Notes: a model not told the origin generated them from the letters alone. Shown: positions 28,901 through 37,810, counted from the first letter of the stretch. The stretch: DNA of 64,000 nt from Margaritifera margaritifera (GCA_029931535.1 JAQPZY010001686.1:10674501-10738500); one strand, 5' to 3'. A program made the numbers and translations.

Positions 28901-31900
28901 AAACAAAAATTTCTTCCTTTGATGACGTTTAGTTTTGGTTTCGAGCAATACTTTTCCAGCATGATACTTCAAAATTAAATTTAATATATATTATACGTAT
29001 TATTTTTTTAGTTGGAATAATCCTGGTAGCTTTGATTTCTACTGCCGTCATTCTCTTGGTACGGAAGAAAAACAAGTTGACCAATGCCGTCAAGCCTGAG
29101 GTAATGCACGATTTTCCCATAGCAATTAGTTAGCATCTAAAATGTCACAGATGGAAATTCCAGTAGTGTGAACTTTGGCCTAAACAGCTTTTCTTTTCCT
29201 TGCAAATGAAAAGAGTTGGTTTGGTGTTTGACGGCACAGTAACACGGGTAGGTTTTTTAGTGCGAAGGCAAGCACAGTAAGGTACCTTGCCCAAGGACAC
29301 ACCATGGTAGTGACCCAGGCTGATCTGATGGTTGCATTGGAACCCGCCCGATATCTGTCGCGAGTCCGATACGATAATCTATAAGCCAGAGTGGCTCTTG
29401 GCTAATGAAAAGAGAACATTGGGATATAATTATGTCATAGGCACCTACTCGTGATTTCACTGTGGCAAAGTTTATGACAAAAGGGTTTACTCCTGACTCG
29501 TTGGAAAAATCTGCTTTATATCCATTTCGCTCCAGTAAGGCTTAAGTAGCACCTAAGGTATAACAATATTTAATAACAATACCACATCCCAGTGCCTTTA
29601 CAGTATCGCCACTATATAAAGATATAAATTCTCTATCCAGAAGATATGTTACATCACTTTTGCAGGAGCGAAGAAAGAAGTACAATTTTATAACAAATAA
29701 TGATTACATAATATATTGTAATATCTATAGAAGCATAGTTGGAATCGGCTAGAATGCCATAATGTTATATTGCAGTCCTTGTTTATGCATTTGTAAGAAA
29801 AACTGGGCAAATTAGCATTTTTTTTGGAACTATAGAACTTTGGTGTCAACTAAATAATTCCAATAGAAGATCTAGCGTGTATCAGCTGAATCAATAAAAA
29901 AGCGTCAGTTTCAGAGCTTTGATTTCCCTCCTTCATCTATAATAACAATTATAATATTTGGGTTTTTTATACGAAAAAGTTTTAATATACGTACATTTTG
30001 TAGCAAAATACGACGCTCTGCTGAACGTGTATCGTTTCAATGTCTCCTAACTGAAGACGAGACAAGAGTAGAAACACTGATAAATATTGACTTATCTTTG
30101 GACATGTGCATCTTTTTATCAGATAGCCTTTTGGGTTGTTTGTAACTAATAGGTATGCACAAAGGACACAGTCTGTTACCATTTCCACAGCAATATCTGG
30201 CTGAATTGTAGCATTATATATCTGTCATAGATCCCGACCGAAACTCTATCCTCAAGTACCATATTGTTTAACATATTTTCCTGATGGAAGAAATGTCTGC
30301 AAACATGATTACTACTTATAACATGAACATAATCCAAATAATTAAACAATTTCTTCATCTGCATAAGCTTAATATATCCTGTTTTGGACATGTGCAATAT
30401 TGTGGATTACCGAACTTTAGGGTTAGAGCATTGTCATTGTCTGTGTCTATATTTTTGTTCTAACTGCGCCATGCCATATGTATGTAGTGTTATAATACTC
30501 AAGGTGCAGCGTAAGAAGAATCTGAGAAACATGCACAAAGCGCTTATAAAGCGGATGAAAAAATAACTGTAATTTAACTCCGATACTTTTGTGCAACGTG
30601 ATAGGTTCGTGAACACAGGAGAGAGTACACCATTATTCTAATGAGAGAACTACAATATAATTGATACCCCTTAAGGCCGATAAACCAATCGTAATCTCTT
30701 TAAAAGATTACTCACACATACATGAGAGGGGAAAATTCGGCATCTACCTGAGCTTACACAGATTTCTGTATATCAATGTTACGCATGGGGTTCTGCCCTC
30801 ATCTCCCACCTTCAACGTAAATGTCAAGACCACTAAGAAGACAAGCTTGAGAGTATTATTTTATTGAGCGATGAGAAGAGTAAATAAAGTTTCTGAATTA
30901 TGAAATCCATAGCTCAAATTTGTCTGATTTAGAAAATACGTAGCTCAGATTTGAAGTTGTTGATCAATGGTTTCATTGTTGGAACAAGTTTTTGTGGAGT
31001 TCTCCTCACTGAATTTTTTTTCTGTAACCAGAAAATGAATGATGGACGACAAATGATGACAGAAGAAACGATGGCGAAAACAACAACAACAACAACAACA
31101 ACAAACCCCCACTTACTTTTTCAGTATTATTCCCTCAAATGATGTTTTCATTTTTTTTTGAAGGGCAAAATGTGATGTTTTACCAGGAAAGTATACTTAT
31201 ATGATATATTGCATTTTATAGGTGGAAGACGGTATCGATGTAACAGAAGAGTCCATTGATACAAGTGTAAGTTTACATATCATTCATAGAAGTTTCATCT
31301 CGGTTCGTTGTCCTCTATTTTTATACATTTCCTTGTTTCGTGTCTGTATATGCTCTGTGGTTTGTTTTTGCCAAAAAGCTTATATTATATACCTATTTCA
31401 CTTTTCTTGGGTTATTCTCTTAGACCTTCGCCTCCCCCCCCCCTTGTTTTTAATTTTTTTTTTAAAAATCGTGGTCGTGGAACATGCAGGCTTGTTATCC
31501 AAGTGATTTTCGAAACAAAAGGCGGGAGTTGCCTGATATTGCCCGTCCAGATGCGCGTGCGTGCGTGCGTTTGTAATGTCGAAAAATTTCTTCTACAGAG
31601 TTCAAGATAGAGACTTTAAACCTTGAGATATAACTGCAGGTTGTCCGTAAATGTGCGCAGCAGTTTTAAAATTTTGATCCATCCCCAGTGGGTGGAATTT
31701 GCGGTGGGTGGGATCAGTTTTGCATGTATATAATTATATATAACATTTATAGCAATTTCAGGAGTTTGTTTGTTACGCAGCTCCTCCCTCGCCGCTTAAG
31801 ATGGAGACTTGAAACCTTGGGATATGATTAAAGGTGGTCAGTAGATGTGCACAATGGTTTTAGAATTTTAATCCACCTCAAGTAAGGTGGGGTGGTTTTA

Positions 31901-31972
31901 GAGGGGTGGGGTGTGACCCGAGGCATAACTATTAAAACTCGAACTATTTTTTTTTATTTTGAGATTCTTACC

Positions 31973-32057
<85 letters not shown>

Positions 32058-32860
32058 ACACACACACACACACAAAGACACATGGCACAAAGAGATAAAT
32101 TCAGATATGTAAGCGACATTAGCCCCATCCTTACCCCACACAGACTGAGAGGGTGGAATAAAACTGGATCGCGGGAATATGTCTTTTACAACACTTTTTA
32201 GTAGTGAAATGGCAATTTCCCGCCCTATTTAAGGTTCCGCCACGACCACCGTCGTAAGATGCTAAGTCATTGTTTATTTGTTTGACTGTTTTCTTTGGGT
32301 TCCTTCCACTCGTTGAGTTTCATTTACACATTCATGATTTCATTGCTTTTGATGTCAGTGGTAGAATGTGCACATTCTGGACAGGCTTCTGATGAATATG
32401 TTATATTTCTTTCATGTAGGTTTGAAATATCTCTTTGTTAAAAACTGTAAAACATAGAACCGATATGATCAGCTTATTATTACACTATGTGATATTAAGT
32501 TCAACTGTGTCTACTTTGTTATGTTACCTTAATCTGTGAGATATGACCATCATAAACTGAACTAGAAATGTGTTCATGAAATACGATTGCCCCGCCGCAG
32601 TGCCAGAAAGTTGACATTAAACGCAAAGATTAACCAAGGTGTAACGGACGGATATACCGACGGACGGAAGCTTAACACTATATGCCACATATTTGTACTG
32701 ATAAGGCATAATAATGTGAACATGAAATTCGCAGCCCTTGATTTATTATAGTATTGTTCTTCAATAATTGCAGCTACGTACATCTGTCCCTTGCATGAAA
32801 CAGAATACAGTAGCGCCAATGCCGGAACCAGCCTCAGACCTTCCACTAGTCCAGGATTGA
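1160..32860 (+). CDS. Large cadherin/EGF transmembrane adhesion gene, 25 exons, 5' incomplete
   Basis: The 25 exons listed below join in one frame: their lengths sum to 5292 bases, or 1763 codons plus stop, and every intron phase matches its neighbour. The product has about twelve cadherin linkers of DxNExP type (DVNEAP, DVNEVP, DVNEEP, NVNERP and others) and many L-D-F-E or L-D-Y-E motifs, both calcium-binding hallmarks of cadherin repeats. Four EGF-like domains, a membrane-proximal region with an R-V-R-R furin-type site, one transmembrane helix and a tail of about 55 residues follow. It should act at the cell surface in calcium-dependent adhesion. EGF domains next to the membrane recall Fat-like protocadherins, but the tail is too short for a Fat or catenin-binding tail. 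No signal peptide or start codon is seen: the first exon has an acceptor, so upstream exons lie outside the window. Which Fat or protocadherin subfamily it belongs to is not settled. Confidence 0.9.
2940..3093 (+). CDS. Cadherin gene exon 2
   Basis: Acceptor ctaatag, donor CAG|gtaggt. It completes a cadherin repeat with V-T-D-N-G and the linker N-V-N-D-P-P. It ends in phase 1, which matches exon 3. Confidence 0.88.
3578..3798 (+). CDS. Cadherin gene exon 3
   Basis: Acceptor ttttaag; donor TCG|gtactt. It encodes A-Y-D-D-D-K and L-D-F-E-R-E with V-T-D-N-G-E-P, almost a whole repeat. A run of about 20 T lies some 40 bases into the following intron. Confidence 0.87.
4658..4888 (+). CDS. Cadherin gene exon 4
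   Basis: Acceptor tttttgcag, donor AAG|gtgaat, 77 codons in phase 0. It encodes the linker E-D-V-N-E-A-P and the acidic A-L-D-Q-D-Q of the next repeat. Confidence 0.87.
5760..5930 (+). CDS. Cadherin gene exon 5
   Basis: Acceptor atttttcag, donor CGC|gtaagt, 57 codons in phase 0. It encodes I-D-F-E-T and ends in N-A-N-E-P-P. D-N-G is replaced by D-K-G, so this repeat is somewhat degenerate. Confidence 0.85.
6693..6886 (+). CDS. Cadherin gene exon 6
   Basis: Acceptor tgaaag, donor CAG|gtacag, ending in phase 2. It contains I-P-E-N-E, T-V-D-D-D-T-E-D and L-D-F-E-K, the core of a cadherin repeat. Confidence 0.87.
7514..7637 (+). CDS. Cadherin gene exon 7
   Basis: Acceptor ttttgcag, donor GAG|gtactt. 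It restores the frame from exon 6 and encodes S-Q-D-N-G-E-P-P and the linker D-V-N-E-V-P. Confidence 0.88.
7926..8078 (+). CDS. Cadherin gene exon 8
   Basis: Acceptor aattcag, donor AAG|gtatga, 51 codons in phase 0. It opens a repeat with V-E-D-P-D-N-A. The next intron is the longest in the gene. Confidence 0.87.
8079..10559. other. First half of the large intron 8
   Basis: It contains the possible solo LTR at 8178-9115, which includes a (TA)n tract near 9049-9104. From there to 10559 the sequence is AT-rich and shows no gene, RNA or element that I can name. Confidence 0.6.
8178..9115. mobile_element. Possible solo LTR (Ty3/gypsy-like ends)
   Basis: The segment starts TGTTACG and ends CGTAACA, the inverted TG...CA termini of an LTR, at 938 bases. 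A TATA-like CCATATATAG lies inside, near 8680. No coding region and no convincing target duplication is seen (flanks attt and atgt), so a short-TIR DNA element is an alternative. Confidence 0.35.
10560..12035. repeat. Diverged satellite, about ten copies of a 140-150 bp unit
   Basis: Successive units share a fixed order of phrases: 'aatggtgccgatctgacc', 'aacatggccgcc', 'atcttgaaaatc', 'ttatcac', 'gaacggatggt', 'gacatggggttttcac' and 'taaa..acttct'. Copies differ from one another by many substitutions, so the array is old. The block nearest consensus is about 10850-11000. It lies in intron 8. Confidence 0.85.
12769..12834. repeat. (TA)n microsatellite
   Basis: An uninterrupted TA run just upstream of the exon 9 acceptor. 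A G-run of more than ten lies near 12610. Confidence 0.95.
12868..13119 (+). CDS. Cadherin gene exon 9
   Basis: Acceptor attccag, donor GGG|gtaagg, 84 codons in phase 0. It encodes E-C-T-D-D-G-K-P-S and a degenerate linker, E-T-I-D-V-P, that has lost the usual N-E. Confidence 0.86.
13221..13367. mobile_element. hAT-type MITE, 147 bp, with 8-bp target duplication
   Basis: The ends are CAGGGCCGGATTA and, as the reverse complement of the other end, CAGTGCTGAATTA: short terminal inverted repeats starting CAG, as in hAT elements. The direct repeat GGTCTGAC sits at 13213-13220 and again at 13368-13375, a perfect 8-bp target duplication. The interior does not code. It lies in intron 9. Confidence 0.85.
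13419..13495. repeat. (GA)n microsatellite
   Basis: A long, nearly perfect GA run in intron 9, downstream of the MITE. Confidence 0.95.
13940..14113 (+). CDS. Cadherin gene exon 10
   Basis: Acceptor cattccag, donor ACG|gtattt, 58 codons in phase 0. It encodes E-S-L-D-F-E-S and S-Q-N-I-T. A 51-bp minisatellite starts just after its donor. Confidence 0.84.
14131..14695. repeat. 51-bp minisatellite, about 11 copies
   Basis: The unit begins GTTACTGATAATATAC and ends CATTACTCTTT (51 bases). Because 51 is a multiple of three, the minus strand stays open for about 216 codons. That frame is a repeat artefact, not a gene. The array starts within 20 bases of the exon 10 donor. Confidence 0.93.
14910..14960. 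repeat. (TA)n microsatellite
   Basis: TA run in intron 10. The same intron has another at 15626-15710, and the rest of the intron is featureless AT-rich sequence. Confidence 0.95.
15626..15710. repeat. (TA)n microsatellite, slightly interrupted
   Basis: A TA run with one short interruption near 15687. Confidence 0.95.
15968..16131 (+). CDS. Cadherin gene exon 11
   Basis: Acceptor tcaaaaag, donor TGG|gtaaaa, ending in phase 2. It encodes the linker D-D-V-N-E-E-P and V-P-E-N-S-P-E-G-T, typical of the start of a repeat. Confidence 0.86.
16132..17652. other. Intron 11
   Basis: Parts near 16270-16320 and 16780-16860 share 'tagcg' phrases (tagcgagttattttagcgg, ctagcgctattatataaagcgctg), which hints at an old palindromic element. 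I could not define its ends. Nothing else is recognisable. Confidence 0.3.
17653..17887 (+). CDS. Cadherin gene exon 12
   Basis: Acceptor ttattttcag, donor TTG|gtatgt; the phase complements exon 11. It encodes S-T-D-S-G-T-P-P-L and the linker L-D-V-N-E-P. Confidence 0.88.
18392..18505 (+). CDS. Cadherin gene exon 13
   Basis: Acceptor ctatcaag, donor AAG|gtagta, 38 codons. It begins V-E-E-N-S and carries V-V-D-E-D-V-N-Q-S. Confidence 0.86.
18968..19042 (+). CDS. Cadherin gene exon 14 (25 codons)
   Basis: Acceptor gtcaacag, donor CAG|gtaaat. This short exon encodes A-L-D-F-E-K-Q-R. The frame and the motif make it convincing despite its length. Confidence 0.83.
19846..20031 (+). CDS. Cadherin gene exon 15
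   Basis: Acceptor tttgtag, donor AAG|gtattg, 62 codons. It encodes S-C-R-D-N-V, the linker N-V-N-E-A-P and V-T-D-P-D-S. Confidence 0.88.
21267..21434 (+). CDS. Cadherin gene exon 16
   Basis: Acceptor tttcaag, donor AAG|gtaacg, 56 codons. It encodes F-D-F-E-R-E and E-A-V-D-N-D-G-A, continuing the repeat opened in exon 15. Confidence 0.87.
22127..22286 (+). CDS. Cadherin gene exon 17
   Basis: Acceptor attgacag, donor GCG|gtaggt, ending in phase 1. It encodes the linker D-D-V-N-E-A-P, I-A-E-N-S and T-V-D-P-D-K. Confidence 0.88.
22840..22964 (+). CDS. Cadherin gene exon 18, non-canonical GC donor
   Basis: Acceptor cttcttcag. It encodes S-L-D-Y-E-T and S-A-D-N-G-I-P-P. The frame and the next exon require the exon to end at CAG|gcattt, a GC donor; no nearby GT keeps phase 0. 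Joined this way, the protein reads naturally into exon 19. Confidence 0.78.
23758..24060 (+). CDS. Cadherin gene exon 19, non-canonical GC donor
   Basis: Acceptor cattacag, 101 codons. It encodes the linker D-E-N-E-P-P, V-D-D-P-D-K and E-L-D-Y-E-R. The donor is again GC (AAG|gcatgt); the GT three bases further on would break the frame into exon 20. Confidence 0.8.
24249..24530. mobile_element. MITE-like element with imperfect terminal inverted repeats
   Basis: The left end CGGGCCCTGTATTC matches the reverse complement of the right end, CAGGCCCGGTATTC. Similarity runs on for about 45 bases (ccaaaactttctgagcac against tcaaaccttttgagtac). Inside is an 18-bp unit, GTAAGTATCATTAGCACT, three times at 24324-24377. 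No clear target duplication is seen. It lies in intron 19. Confidence 0.6.
24727..24909 (+). CDS. Cadherin gene exon 20
   Basis: Acceptor cacttacag, donor CAG|gtaagt, 61 codons. It encodes the linker D-N-V-N-E-R-P and V-E-D-P-D-K-S. Confidence 0.87.
24910..26734. other. Intron 20
   Basis: It contains a G-rich stretch (25615-25720, mostly ggggtgggg and gtgtg), a CT-rich stretch (25850-25910) and a (GA)n run at 25943-25993. A 156-codon minus-strand frame at 26147-26617 has no recognisable motif and is probably chance. Confidence 0.6.
25943..25993. repeat. (GA)n microsatellite
   Basis: A perfect GA run in intron 20. Confidence 0.95.
26735..28151 (+). CDS. Cadherin gene exon 21: last cadherin repeats, four EGF-like domains, furin-type site
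   Basis: This is the largest exon (1417 bases), with acceptor acttgcag and donor TCA|gtatgt. It starts with A-D-N-G-D-P of a cadherin repeat, followed by a degenerate final repeat whose linker reads H-E-L-P. Four cysteine-rich EGF-like domains follow at about 27199-27740 (closing motifs include C-x-C-N-x-G-F and C-N-P-G-Y-K-G), and then a partial cysteine cluster. The last part is a folded membrane-proximal region of about 110 residues containing R-V-R-R-E-A, a furin-like cleavage motif, so the protein may be cut into a non-covalent heterodimer. Reading past 28151 gives intron-encoded residues and should be ignored. Confidence 0.88.
28521..28640 (+). CDS. Cadherin gene exon 22
   Basis: Acceptor aacttacag, donor TAG|gtaagt. 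It encodes a juxtamembrane segment with one cysteine (V-F-C-P) and the start of the hydrophobic helix (I-G-I-I-V-G-A-I). A second acceptor six bases on (28527) would also keep the frame. Confidence 0.82.
29012..29100 (+). CDS. Cadherin gene exon 23: transmembrane helix
   Basis: Acceptor ttttttag, donor GAG|gtaatg. It encodes I-I-L-V-A-L-I-S-T-A-V-I-L-L-V followed by R-K-K-N-K, a single transmembrane helix with a basic stop-transfer segment. Confidence 0.87.
29101..31221. other. Intron 23
   Basis: It holds a dispersed-looking segment at about 29200-29450 (motif ggtaccttgcccaaggacac) of a kind I believe is common in marine invertebrate genomes, possibly SINE-like. A short (AAC)n run lies at 31080-31104. 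The remainder is unremarkable. Confidence 0.35.
31222..31266 (+). CDS. Cadherin gene exon 24 (15 codons, cytoplasmic tail)
   Basis: Acceptor ttttatag, donor AGT|gtaagt. It encodes a short acidic stretch (V-E-D-G-I-D-V-T-E-E). The exon is tiny, but its splice sites and phase fit both neighbours. Confidence 0.72.
31596..31920. repeat. Diverged tandem duplication, period about 195 bp
   Basis: The block at about 31596-31735 (gagactttaaaccttgagatat ... cagttttaaaattttgatcca) recurs at about 31800-31920 with substitutions. It lies in intron 24 between G-rich segments. Confidence 0.7.
31975..32075. repeat. (TA)n followed by (CA)n
   Basis: About 80 bases of TA repeat run directly into CA repeats. 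The apparent reading frames here (Ile-Tyr repeats) are spurious. Confidence 0.95.
32774..32860 (+). CDS. Cadherin gene exon 25: tail end and stop
   Basis: Acceptor aattgcag; 28 codons then TGA at 32858-32860. The tail is rich in Pro, Ala and Asp and has no motif I recognise. No poly(A) signal is claimed. Confidence 0.72.
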   Translation, partial: LRTSVPCMKQNTVAPMPEPASDLPLVQD

Positions 32861-33826
32861 TAATTGTGGAAGCGATGATAGAACAGTAAAGCAGTTGGTG
32901 CTACAGTTATTTTTAGATGATGTATATAGTAAAAAATCTTCTGTTAACTAACCTGCCTATAGTATGTATTGCTACTTGAGAATATGCCTAACCACCTTTA
33001 GTATGCTTCTCTACCAAATATCTACTATCAAATATTCATCGATTAAAATATATATTTTTTTGTCCGCTATTTTGATTAAGAAACATAATCATGTATATTT
33101 TTACTTTGATAATATTATGAGGAAGTCTATGGGATTAATGAGGACATTTGTACATACCATAATGACAAATTTTAAATAATCAGCTAGGATTTCGCTGATG
33201 TAAATGTTTGGGATGGTCTATCAATTATCAACTCATTGTTTCATCGTAAATTCTCGTGATCCAATTATTCAGAGACATGTGCTTATTTTTGAAGATGATT
33301 GAATGTCCAGACATTTGTAGAAATATTGGAATAAAAAGATGACAGGGAACGAGCTAGCTGGAATTTTATGAAAGTAAATATAGAAATATTGTGTCTCGGT
33401 TATAAAATTCAAACTATAAACCAGTCAAATTTTGTATAAAAACAGTTTTTACTACTCGAAACAAGGAAGGTCTTTGAAAAACAATAGTGACATGGGAATT
33501 TGTGTGCGAAGTGCATGCAAATCTTGACGTCTTATCAAAAATAATATCAGTGCAAGATAACCAGAATGACATATGTGAATAAAAAACAGACGAAACTAGA
33601 AATGTATACTGCCACTGCTGAAGACCACTACAGAGCTGCATGCGCAGTGCAAAGTTGACCATAATGATAAAGAAAAGTGCTCAGTCTTGTCCCATAAATA
33701 AGTGGCTGCTCTCAATGCAGTTTATATATTGAAGTAAGTTTCGGAAACAGCCTATGGTCTATGGCGTGAAGTATCGCTGTAGGAAGATTGTGTTATTCGT
33801 CTGCGCGGTAGAGACCAATTCTACGG
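32861..33826. other. Intergenic spacer downstream of the cadherin gene
   Basis: AT-rich; it probably includes the cadherin 3' UTR. I see no gene, RNA or repeat that I can support. Confidence 0.5.
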
Positions 33827-34173
33827 CACAGGGGCTCGTATTGTTCCTTACAATTAACATATCAGTCATACATGTCCTATATAAATACTACAAGGGAGGA
33901 CACTTCTCTCTTTTCTAGCGCGACCTATTTACGAATTAACGCTGATATTTCAAGCTACACTTTGCGTATCGTAATAAATTTGGTACCAATGTTTAGCTTA
34001 GGCGTTCGACTTTGTAATCCTACACAAAGTTTGACTTACTATCATACCTTTAGGGAATGCCAAACCATTTTCCCACGCTACCGTTCGATATGGCCATGAT
34101 CGCGCCCGCTTAATATGCAAGCGCAACGCGCTAAATGGAATACTGCCCTCTCAATGGCCAACAGAAAATGACG
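33827..34173 (+). repeat. Left long inverted repeat of the PIF1-bearing element
   Basis: It pairs with 36311-36642. It carries a TATA-like box (about 33880) and an extra GCGCAACGCGC-type insertion (about 34121-34133) that the right arm lacks. Confidence 0.85.
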
Positions 34174-34393
34174 CATGATGGCTAATATTTTAATCATGAT
34201 TTTTCTGATTGGCTGAAATATGTTGACATATGGCGATTGTTTTCAGAATGATCGTAGTGTTGCTGATTCTGGCACGTGTTTGCATGATTTATGATATCGT
34301 TCACGCTGGAATTAGTGCTGGCTGGTACTTGTAAAAGCTTTTTATTGAACAATTTAAGCAAAAGACTAAAAGAAATGGAAAAAAACGGTTGAC

Positions 34394-34680
34394 TTGACAG
34401 CCAGTACTGGGATAGCTGCCTCTCAGTTGCATGGAATGACCTTACATAAGTTTTCCGGCATTCAGGACGGTCGTTTCCCCGATGATTATTTAATAGCTAA
34501 GATCAATAATGATGATGACATGAGAGACATTAAAAGAAGACTTGAGAATTTTGACACTCTTTTTATTGATGAAATTTCCATATTATCTTTGAAATTATTT
34601 TTTCAAATAGAGAAGGTTTTCCGAACAATAAAGAAAACAAATTTCCCTTTTGGTGGCATTCAAATCATTAAGTGCACTGG
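34394..34680 (+). pseudogene. PIF1-like helicase fragment
   Basis: The frame shows T-A-S-T-G-I-A-A, T-L-H-K-F-S-G-I and L-F-I-D-E-I-S, the last being the Walker B (motif II) of PIF1-family DNA helicases, then F-G-G-I-Q. The N-terminal Walker A and everything after about 34680 are missing, the first codon is TTG, and the frame then runs into unrelated sequence and a (TA)n tract. PIF1 domains are known from Helitrons and related elements; here it is only a remnant of the helicase core. Confidence 0.8.
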
Positions 34681-34761
34681 AGTTTGTTACATTTCTCACC
34701 ATTGCATATCCCTGTGCTTCCCAGTTATGTTACTGGGTGTTAGTCCTGATACATCAGTCAG

Positions 34762-34765
<4 letters not shown>

Positions 34766-34854
<89 letters not shown>
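34766..34854. repeat. (TA)n microsatellite
   Basis: A long TA run inside the inverted-repeat element, close to the helicase remnant. Confidence 0.95.
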
Positions 34855-34855
<1 letters not shown>

Positions 34856-35455
34856 CTATAGTGTTTGGATCATAATAGTATTAAATTTATGACCTACAGA
34901 CATTAAGTCCCTTACCCCAGGGAATGACTTAGCAGTTGCAACATTATGAGATCTAGGGGCAAAATTTATATGCATGGCTTGAGGGATTTATCCTAATATC
35001 CAATATATAGGTAATATAGTTGCCCTCGCTTGTGAAACATAAAAACTTGAAAATATTGAAAAACAGTCTCGTCCTCTTTTCTTTACATCAGGCGTAATAT
35101 AAAAATTCTAACACCTTTATGAACTTTACTCATCAACCCCAATCATATGCAAAAGTTTCATACCAGTATATTCAGCAGTGTTGTAGGAGATTCGTATAGA
35201 TAATAAATTAATGGATTGACAGAAGGGTAGATGGGCTGTGGCAAAATATCCCTCCCTCTTTGTAATCTTAAAAAGACTATAATATTTTTTTCTGCAAAAT
35301 AGAGATAGAGGGAGTTGTAACCATGAGTCCATGACCCTCATTAAATGCCTCAATGGGGATCGAACTTTGGCCATCTGGGGGTAGGAAGGGTGTAATTTAC
35401 CTCAAGGTAACAAAAATCTGTGACAAATATCTTAATAATATATCCTAGAATGTTG

Positions 35456-35456
<1 letters not shown>

Positions 35457-35523
<67 letters not shown>
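35457..35523. repeat. (TA)n microsatellite
   Basis: The second TA run inside the same element. Confidence 0.95.
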
Positions 35524-35525
<2 letters not shown>

Positions 35526-36310
35526 TTCAAATCCTACAATTTCAGAACATGCAGTTAACAGGAACACACTTATGACACTGCCCAGGTCAAGTTGGAATAG
35601 CTATAGGAAATGCTAAATCCAATGTCTCAACCAAATTTACCACCCGACCTTTGGTGACAATAATTACAATTTTACAAATCTGTCAAATACAACCTTGTCA
35701 ATTTTGTCATGTAATTAATTAATGATACATTGAAGACCTACAATACACTAGCTATTTAAGCATTTAAGGATATTTTTGTTGCATTCTGCAAACAAATGCT
35801 GGAGAATTTCACATAATTTATAACAGAAAGGAGTAAATTGGTTCATATTGCATGTCAGTGTATTTAGAGGACAGTAAGATTATTTTCACGATGTAGTTTT
35901 GCCATGATATGATACATGTAACAATTTATGTTTTGAATCTTTGGTTTAAAAGCATACATTTTGCAAGTTGCATAGATTTTTCAGAAATGTTTGAGATTTT
36001 TTTCTTTAAATCTACTATTATTGACAGATATTCTTGACACAACAAGCATTTATCAGTTGTGATGAGGACTGTTACAGTTTATTTTCAGCATAAACAGGCA
36101 GTCATTGAAAACATGTCACTATGAATAAATATATATTTGAAAACGTTTAAATACTTTATTGGTTTAATACATTACCAAAAAAGATGTTTCTTCATATTTG
36201 GATCATTCTTAACATGACACAATGTGTGATTCCGTCATTTTCTTCGTCTGCTTCTTCACGACAATCTAGCAATTTAAATTTCCCTGAATAAGCTATAAAT
36301 AGGTGCAGTA

Positions 36311-36642
36311 CGTCATTTTCGGTTAGCCAATGAGAGGGCAGTATTCCATTGCATATTAAGCGGGCGCGATCATGGCCATGTCAAGCGGTAGCGTGGGAAA
36401 ATGGTTTGGCATTCCCTAAAGGTATGATAGAAAGTCAAACTTTGTGTAGGATTACAAAGTCGAATGCCTAAGCTAAACATTGGTACCAAATTTATTACGA
36501 TACGCGAAGTGTAGTTTGAAAAATCAGCGTTGGTTCGTAAATAGGTCGCGCTAGAAAAGAGAGAAGTGTCCTCCCTTGTAGTATTTATATAGGACATGTA
36601 TGACTGATAGGTAAATTGTAAGCAACAATACGAGCCCCTGTG
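36311..36642 (-). repeat. Right long inverted repeat of the PIF1-bearing element
   Basis: The inverted copy of 33827-34173. Both arms keep a 75-codon open frame that is nearly identical in each, but it is not a recognisable protein. Confidence 0.85.
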
Positions 36643-37809
36643 TTCTACGGTCAGCCCTAATCGGTATATCTAGTCTTTTTCCACAAATTACACTGGCTGT
36701 TGACCGTCATTTATTATATCTTATACCCTTATCGACGAATTATATTGATAAACCTAAATGTAGGTCATATGAGGCGCCTGTGGATATTCAATTGGTTGTT
36801 TCTTTAGTGCGCCATAACTCGTATATTTTTATTCTGATATTTTCTTTTGGTATTATCATAATTCCCACACTCAAACGCTGTACCATGCAATTTCCACTCA
36901 GATGAGTTATACAGTGGCTTTATATCTACCAATGTATATGAGCAAGGAACCTTCCTACTATTTACCTTTCTTGTTATACGCATTTAGATTTGGATTTGTC
37001 ATATTATATCCTGCGATCACTTTTGCAAAAATTGACTTTGATTGATATTTATGGTTTTGCTTTAGCAACTTTATTTTGTTAAAAACGAAGACAAATTTTA
37101 TTTTCGCAATTTGTTATTACGCTTGGAACATGCATTTATATTTATATCTATGCAAAAAGTGTGTTAAAGCCCTACTTTTAAGAATATATGTTATTAGATC
37201 TAAGTTCTCGCAATTGAATACGACATATTATTTGAAGCATTTTAATTCACTTGTATTAGTTATTACCAAAGGTTGCATTACTCGTTTTGTAAACTTTACA
37301 CATAAAGAGATGAAGAAAAAATTAGATGGTACAATTTTAAGGCATAATAAACGATATGTGAAAAGTTATTGTCTACAGACAGCCCAAATAAAGTATCATT
37401 GTGGCTACAGTTACAAATAAATTTTTATGAAACGATTATTTCGTCGGTTTTCAATCAATAAGCAGCTTTCCCGCTTCGTGAAGTCAGTCAATAAAATCAT
37501 CAGTCTAACCGGAGTTTGAGGACTTATCTATCTGTCTGTCGGCTTTGTCTGTTTGAATAGTTCAGCGGTATAAGCACCTGCTACAGACCTTTGTCCGCCA
37601 AAAAATTCCCAATTTGTGAAAAAAATATCTCTGAGATTATTCAGAAAGTAGAAGTTATTGGACTTACATAGCAAAAGGACAGGGATGTTTCAATTGTATT
37701 AGTACTTCTATGTTCGGATGCTTTCCTAACTCTATAAGACCTCGACTTGCCTGACCATTTCGAAGTTATGTCAAGGTCACGTTTACAATACTCCAGTTAC
37801 TTCGGCATA
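36643..37809. other. Spacer without recognisable features
   Basis: AT-rich. A 114-codon frame at 37076-37420 has no motif, and its composition fits chance. Confidence 0.5.
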
Positions 37810-37810
37810 C

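Larger units (their letters stand above)
33827..36642. mobile_element. 2.8-kb element with long terminal inverted repeats around a PIF1-helicase fragment
   Basis: The sequence at 33827-34173 is repeated inverted at 36311-36642 with high identity; the outer ends read CACAGGGGCTCG and its complement. Each arm contains CCTATATAAATAC, a TATA-like promoter, pointing inward. The interior holds the helicase fragment at 34394-34680 and two (TA)n tracts (34766-34854, 35457-35523). No transposase is visible, so this is a non-autonomous or decayed DNA transposon of a class I cannot assign. Confidence 0.75.

Noticed and set aside
31892..32128. Frames with Ile-Tyr repeats on both strands
   Set aside because: Translations of a (TA)n microsatellite.
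37076..37420. 114-codon plus-strand frame
   Set aside because: AT-driven composition, no recognisable motif and no context.
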